A DNA stretch of 64,000 nt, taken from NCBI RefSeq assembly GCF_000172975.1, contig NZ_ABTR02000001.1, forward strand, positions 1,898,501 to 1,962,500. Direction: 5' to 3'. Source of the stretch: Dethiosulfovibrio peptidovorans DSM 11002 (GTDB lineage Bacteria; Synergistota; Synergistia; Synergistales; Dethiosulfovibrionaceae). Made by a program: the position numbers and the translations under genes. This document shows, in pieces, positions 60,111 to 64,000 of this stretch. The notes beneath the pieces were generated by a model, which was given only the letters and a program-made list of their open reading frames with translations, had not been told where the DNA came from and ran no database searches. Numbering within the stretch: the stretch's first letter is position 1; every line of letters starts with the position of its first letter.

Positions 60111-61786
60111 GGAAGAGGTCGTTCTCTCCCTTCCGACGGTAGGTTCACGGTGATCCCTTTCCACCATAGCTGGCTCGATCCACCTCCGTCCATGTTTATC
60201 GCTTTTACGAGACCAGCCTGTCTGGCTATGAAGGCCGCCTCGGACAGTGTGGCGCCGTCGCTATGCCACGACGAACGACCGTCTATGACGATCCAGCATA
60301 ATCTGTCGCCATCCCAGCCCGCTAAAGTCCTGGGGTGGCGTTTGTTTATTATCGAATCAGAAAACCACTCGGAGGAAAATGGTCCTTCCAGACCGAGGAT
60401 CATAGGGCCCGCTTGAATTACCTGTTTGGCCTCGATCATCGCTTCATCGGACCAGATGGTCTGAAGCTTGATCTCAGCCGCATCGGAGAAGGGGCCTAAT
60501 CCGGATGTCCTTAGATATAAAATATTCTCTTCCGGTTTCATGAAGTGGTTCGATCCGGCTGATCTCCTGGCCTTTATCGTTTTCGACCTTTTTAACAGAA
60601 ACTCCGTCCCGTTTCCCTTGATAGAGGTGGCGAACTGTCCGAAATGAGGGGTATAAAAACCTATCTTACCCTCGGATGTCGGCTGATTTATGGACGATAT
60701 CGGAAGACTCTTATCCCCGCATTCAACCGACAGCCGAAAGGATCCATCTCCGAAGAAGGCCATCTCCTGATTCCAGCCTACGGCGGACCTGTTCTTATAG
60801 GTCGGCGATACCGGGATATCGTCTATAACTATCGTGCCGACCGGCCTGTTTTTCCAAAAAAAACCGGCGTTTACCGCGGCCACCGAATGGGAATGTTCCC
60901 CGATCTCGCTCAGGGAGAGCTTTCTGGCTCCTATGGAAGGTGCCGTGGTTATGGAGGTTCTCGACGGAAGAGCCTTTATCATGCACCAGAAAAGAGTCCT
61001 TCTTCCGCCTCCAATCGGCAAAATGGAGACCTTTCCGAATTCTCTGGGCACTTTCTTTGCCAATAACCACGCCTGAGCATAGTTGCTATACGGTCCTATT
61101 CTGACCGAGAAAGCGCAGTCGGTTCTCTCTATATAGGACGGGAAATTCAGGTTCTTTAGCCTTTTTATCGTCGCTCTGGCCTTCTCCTCACTGGAGTTTT
61201 CCGACAGGGCTATCGCCCACCCTTTAGGCGGGCGGCCAACCCCCTCTCTGTGTAGAGAAAGGGTATAGCTCGAACTGTTCACACTCATGTCCCACCTTAC
61301 CCCTGAGACGATGCTTTCTTTTAGCCATTCGGTCAGGTCTTTCAGATCCTCTTCGTTCAAAGTATGGGAAGGGGAACGGACCAGAGCGGGAGGCATCTTA
61401 GGTTCTATTTCCCCGGCTAGGCTTACGTATGGCTCCAGGTAGGGGGGCAGCTCTCCCTTCGTCTGGACAAGGGAAGCGGCCATTTTAGCCTCGTGATGCC
61501 AGCCCATCGCTCTGAACGAAAAAGCTATGGCCTCCGCTTTGCTGATCTCTATGTCAGGATAGAACCTGTCGGAGGGGAAAAGTATCCCCATGGCGAAGGC
61601 CGATTCCACATAACGTGAGCTTGGATGATCTTTAGGAACGTCGGAAAAACTTTTCCCGTTCCAAAGAGGAAGGCTAAGTGCGGATATTATCTCGGACAGA
61701 GCTTTCCCTCTGTTCACGGCGGCAGCCGGAGTGGATACAGCTAACGCCAGCATAAAACCTACCGTTATCTTTAAAAGATGTCTCAA
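60089..61786 (-). CDS. Envelope protein with SLH-like, SPOR and NAGPA-type domains
   Basis: Secreted or envelope-bound protein of 565 residues. A signal peptide spans residues 1-23. Residues 45-105 resemble one or two SLH motifs (FSDVPKDHPSSRYVESAFAMGILFPSDRFYPDIEISKAEAIAFSFRAM). Residues of about 190-260 look like a SPOR domain (WAIALSENSSEEKARATIKRLKNL, FSVRIGPYSNYAQAWLLAKKV), which binds denuded peptidoglycan. From about 300 a phosphodiester-glycosidase (NAGPA, DUF2233) domain runs to the end (AAVNAGFFWKNRPVGTIVIDD, INMDGGGSSQLWW). TTG 61786 has GGGAGG 7 bases upstream. Confidence 0.87.
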   Translation of the reverse strand: MRHLLKITVGFMLALAVSTPAAAVNRGKALSEIISALSLPLWNGKSFSDVPKDHPSSRYVESAFAMGILFPSDRFYPDIEISKAEAIAFSFRAMGWHHEAKMAASLVQTKGELPPYLEPYVSLAGEIEPKMPPALVRSPSHTLNEEDLKDLTEWLKESIVSGVRWDMSVNSSSYTLSLHREGVGRPPKGWAIALSENSSEEKARATIKRLKNLNFPSYIERTDCAFSVRIGPYSNYAQAWLLAKKVPREFGKVSILPIGGGRRTLFWCMIKALPSRTSITTAPSIGARKLSLSEIGEHSHSVAAVNAGFFWKNRPVGTIVIDDIPVSPTYKNRSAVGWNQEMAFFGDGSFRLSVECGDKSLPISSINQPTSEGKIGFYTPHFGQFATSIKGNGTEFLLKRSKTIKARRSAGSNHFMKPEENILYLRTSGLGPFSDAAEIKLQTIWSDEAMIEAKQVIQAGPMILGLEGPFSSEWFSDSIINKRHPRTLAGWDGDRLCWIVIDGRSSWHSDGATLSEAAFIARQAGLVKAINMDGGGSSQLWWKGITVNLPSEGRERPLPYAVTFR

Positions 61787-61928
61787 TGTTTTACCTCCCT
61801 GATGTAATCGATTATATTATAACCGGTTAAAATGGTACCATAGGTACAGCGCGTATGGACAGATCTACTCATCCTTGTGCTACAATGGCTCTTGATGTAA
61901 AGCTCTAGAGTGGGAGGTGTCGGCAGAT

Positions 61929-64000
61929 ATGGAGAAGAATCTAGAGGCCTGGATTCGAGAACCACGAAAAAAACTGGATCCCGATGCCATGGGTTTCCCC
62001 ATCGTCTCCTCCGATGTCGATGACGATGCCTCTGGACAGTCAAAGGAGGGTTTCTCCTCTCCTATCGATTTTATAAAAAAGAGCGAGGCTCCTGCACACT
62101 CTATAGAAGAGATAGTCCCCGAGAATACTCTCGATTCCTTGGCTTCAGCGGTCTTTACAGACTTGGGGATCTCCGACTCGGTTGAAATCCCTCCGTCTCC
62201 GTCCATGGGGAAGGTCGACGAAGAAACGGAACAATATCTTGAAGAAGAGCTCGCCGAACCTCAATTGTCCTCCTCTTCAGAGCCCCCCCCTCTTTCTCAC
62301 ATGGAAGAAGGGGCTATAAGGGATATGGAGGATCGTATTCTTTTCGATGGGGAGCCTGCATTTATTCCCGAGGATATCTCCGGGGAGGAAGAGGATCCCG
62401 AGGGCTCTAAGTCCAATTTGCCTAAAAAAGGGGAGAAGACTTCATCTCGCCGTAAGTATATTCTACTTTCATCCCTCGCTCTCGTCGGAGGGGCCGTACT
62501 TTTGGTCTGGAATTCAATAGAAACTCCAACTAGAACACTCGAAGAGGCGGATCGGATGTATTCCTCAGGCGAGTTTGAAAAAGCTGTCTCTCTTTATGAA
62601 GAAGTCGAGATGGAGAGATCTCTTCCTCTCCAGTCCCTGATAAAAAAGGGAGAGGCTCTTTTGACTGCCGAAAGATATGCAGAGGCTTTGGATTCCTTTT
62701 ACGGTGCCTTGGCGTTATCCCCTGAAAGCCCGGATATTCACCGAAAAATAGGATCGATCTTGTCCCATCTTGGTTCATCCGCTCAAGCGGAGAAGAGCTA
62801 CAGGGAGACGTTGCGGTTAGATCCTAGCGATAACGAAACACGTCTCGAATTGGCACGGGTGCTTTTGGAAAAATCTCAGCCGTTGGATGTCCTTCAATTA
62901 ATCGAAGAAGCTCCAATCGAAATATCTGGAGACGAGGTAAACTCGCTCAGATCGGATGCGCTGGACCTTCTGTTACCGGTGGAGGATGTTATCTCTGAGG
63001 ATTTATCGGGAGATCTCTCGGTCTCTCCCGATGAGTTTGTCGCCGTGTCCATGGATGAAGTCTCCGAAGACTCGGCGGTCTTGACGGTAGAGGTTCCCAT
63101 AGAGATAGTCGATGAAAAAAGCTCGGAGGATCAAAAGGAAAAAACTCAACCGATTAAGGCTGAAAAGGTCGTCGAATACGAGGTTGCTTCGTCTCCTAAA
63201 GTCGTTCCTCCTAAAAAAACAGATAGGAAACAAGAGAGAAGAGACGTAAAAAGGGTTGCCCGAGAAGAAACAGACAAAACGGAGTTATCCGGTCCTAGTC
63301 TTGAAGAACGACACTTCCTGGTCCTGTTAAGTTCCTCCCGAAGGATAGGAGCCCAGGATTCGGATATGTTGAGACGACTCACCGATAAGCGCGATGTGTC
63401 ATCTCTCTTTCGGTTGGGGAAGGCCTATAATATGGCAGGCCGTTTCAGAGAGGCTTTGCTTTTCTTGGAGAAGGGGCTGCTTTTGAACGATAAAGACTCT
63501 CGTCTTTTACTGGAAGCCGCCTATAGCTGCTCATCCATAGGTAGAGATCAGGATGCTATGGCCATGGTGCAGCATGTCTTGACCAAGAAGAGCGGTGCAT
63601 CGTTGAAGGGAGACCCTCCTTCCGTCTTGGTCTACAGATCGAGGAATAACTGGAATATCGGATGGAACGACGGCGATGGCACTGTGAAGGATGCCACTCT
63701 TTATGCCGAGGACGAAGGAGTGTCCATTCCCGGTCTGATAGTACCTAAAATCGGTCTCGATATGTACGATCCTTTGAAAAAAGCCATAAAACTTAACCCT
63801 GGTGGGAAAGAGCTATACATAGATTTTATGGCTCTTACGGTCAAAATCACTCCGAGCCCCCCTTCGAGGATCCTTAAGGCCTCCGCTATAGCTATGGAAG
63901 CCCACAGTCTTTTTGTCTCCGGACGAAAGGACGAGGCCTTGATTTTGCTCGATACTGTTGAAGAATTAGCCCCTTCGGTGGTTTTTTGGAAAGAACTGAG
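61929..64000 (+). CDS. TPR membrane protein with acidic N-terminal region (partial)
   Basis: Open reading frame to the right edge, at least 690 residues; I do not recognise a named family. Residues 1-170 are acidic, serine-rich and probably disordered. Residues 177-197 form one membrane segment (ILLSSLALVGGAVLLVW) following KKGEKTSSRRKY, so the N-terminus is cytoplasmic. Tetratricopeptide-like repeats follow (ADRMYSSGEFEKAVSLYEEVE, GEALLTAERYAEALDSFYGALALSPESPDIHRKIGSIL, REALLFLEKGLLLND). A charged linker (about 385-450) splits the repeats, and the C-terminal part has beta-like sequence. It may be a scaffold or envelope-assembly protein. ATG 61929 has GGAGG 12 bases upstream. Confidence 0.75.
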   Translation, partial: MEKNLEAWIREPRKKLDPDAMGFPIVSSDVDDDASGQSKEGFSSPIDFIKKSEAPAHSIEEIVPENTLDSLASAVFTDLGISDSVEIPPSPSMGKVDEETEQYLEEELAEPQLSSSSEPPPLSHMEEGAIRDMEDRILFDGEPAFIPEDISGEEEDPEGSKSNLPKKGEKTSSRRKYILLSSLALVGGAVLLVWNSIETPTRTLEEADRMYSSGEFEKAVSLYEEVEMERSLPLQSLIKKGEALLTAERYAEALDSFYGALALSPESPDIHRKIGSILSHLGSSAQAEKSYRETLRLDPSDNETRLELARVLLEKSQPLDVLQLIEEAPIEISGDEVNSLRSDALDLLLPVEDVISEDLSGDLSVSPDEFVAVSMDEVSEDSAVLTVEVPIEIVDEKSSEDQKEKTQPIKAEKVVEYEVASSPKVVPPKKTDRKQERRDVKRVAREETDKTELSGPSLEERHFLVLLSSSRRIGAQDSDMLRRLTDKRDVSSLFRLGKAYNMAGRFREALLFLEKGLLLNDKDSRLLLEAAYSCSSIGRDQDAMAMVQHVLTKKSGASLKGDPPSVLVYRSRNNWNIGWNDGDGTVKDATLYAEDEGVSIPGLIVPKIGLDMYDPLKKAIKLNPGGKELYIDFMALTVKITPSPPSRILKASAIAMEAHSLFVSGRKDEALILLDTVEELAPSVVFWKEL

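Noticed and set aside
1..64000. CRISPR arrays, insertion sequences, integrases, defence systems
   Set aside because: No spaced direct repeats, transposase-like frames or phage genes were found in any frame.

Overview
The window reads as chromosome of an anaerobic, amino-acid- and peptide-fermenting bacterium with a diderm envelope, about 54% GC. The best guess is a member of the Synergistota close to Dethiosulfovibrio. This is inferred from the gene mix (AbgT transporter, C69 dipeptidase, TauE permease, molybdenum hydroxylases, AdhE, SpoVS without sporulation genes) and from frequent GTG/TTG starts; no rRNA is present to prove it. Genes are densely packed in short operons with 1-8 base overlaps, and promoters of the TTGACA-17-TATAAT type are easy to see.

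Layout. 1-2.4 kb: molybdate/tungstate ABC transporter (modABC, minus strand; modC runs off the left edge), divergent from a MOSC protein, with a long dyad between them. 2.5-4.1 kb: AbgT-family transporter. 4.2-6.2 kb: moaA and a moaC-mogA fusion for molybdenum cofactor synthesis. 6.3-16.6 kb: one long plus-strand block with two complete molybdenum hydroxylases of the xanthine dehydrogenase family, separated by an SsnA-like amidohydrolase and a PreA/dihydroorotate-dehydrogenase-like protein and followed by a CMP/dCMP-type deaminase. This looks like a purine or related N-heterocycle degradation island, with metal supply and cofactor synthesis next door. 16.7-20.2 kb: spoVS, hisS, aspS. 20.3-27.5 kb: a metal-dependent hydrolase and several small regulators and enzymes (RpiR, XRE, TenA, LysR, YbaK, PPC domain, TauE, an asparaginase-like protein, a LUD protein). 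27.6-32.3 kb: the ylxM-ffh-rpsP-khpA-rimM-trmD-rplS operon and a tRNA-Leu. 32.3-34.6 kb: cyclophilin, a decayed EFR1 flavodoxin/ferredoxin pseudogene, an EamA transporter. 34.6-40.8 kb: a minus-strand peptide-type ABC transporter operon behind a queuosine-precursor transporter. 41-45.1 kb: C69 dipeptidase, UPF0316 protein, frameshifted 5'-nucleotidase. 45.2-51.1 kb: carAB, nifS, nifU. 51.2-53.8 kb: adhE with a Rex-type operator. 54-64 kb: an orphan small protein, a degenerate acyl-CoA-synthetase-like protein, plsY, ctsR-clpC with a CtsR box, a SLH-SPOR-NAGPA protein and the start of a TPR membrane protein.

The most unusual item is the substrate-binding protein at 38478-40112. Its family-5 fold appears circularly permuted: the normal C-terminal half follows the signal peptide and the normal N-terminal half ends the protein. 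Its partner permease (36338-37495) carries an inserted extracytoplasmic domain. Other unusual items are an ADP-forming acyl-CoA synthetase homologue lacking both phosphorelay histidines, an asparaginase homologue lacking the nucleophile threonine and the triad lysine, a TrmD fused to a second SPOUT-type domain, a tRNA-Leu with an AAG anticodon, and several perfect dyads over promoters. I saw no CRISPR array, insertion sequence, prophage or recognisable defence system.
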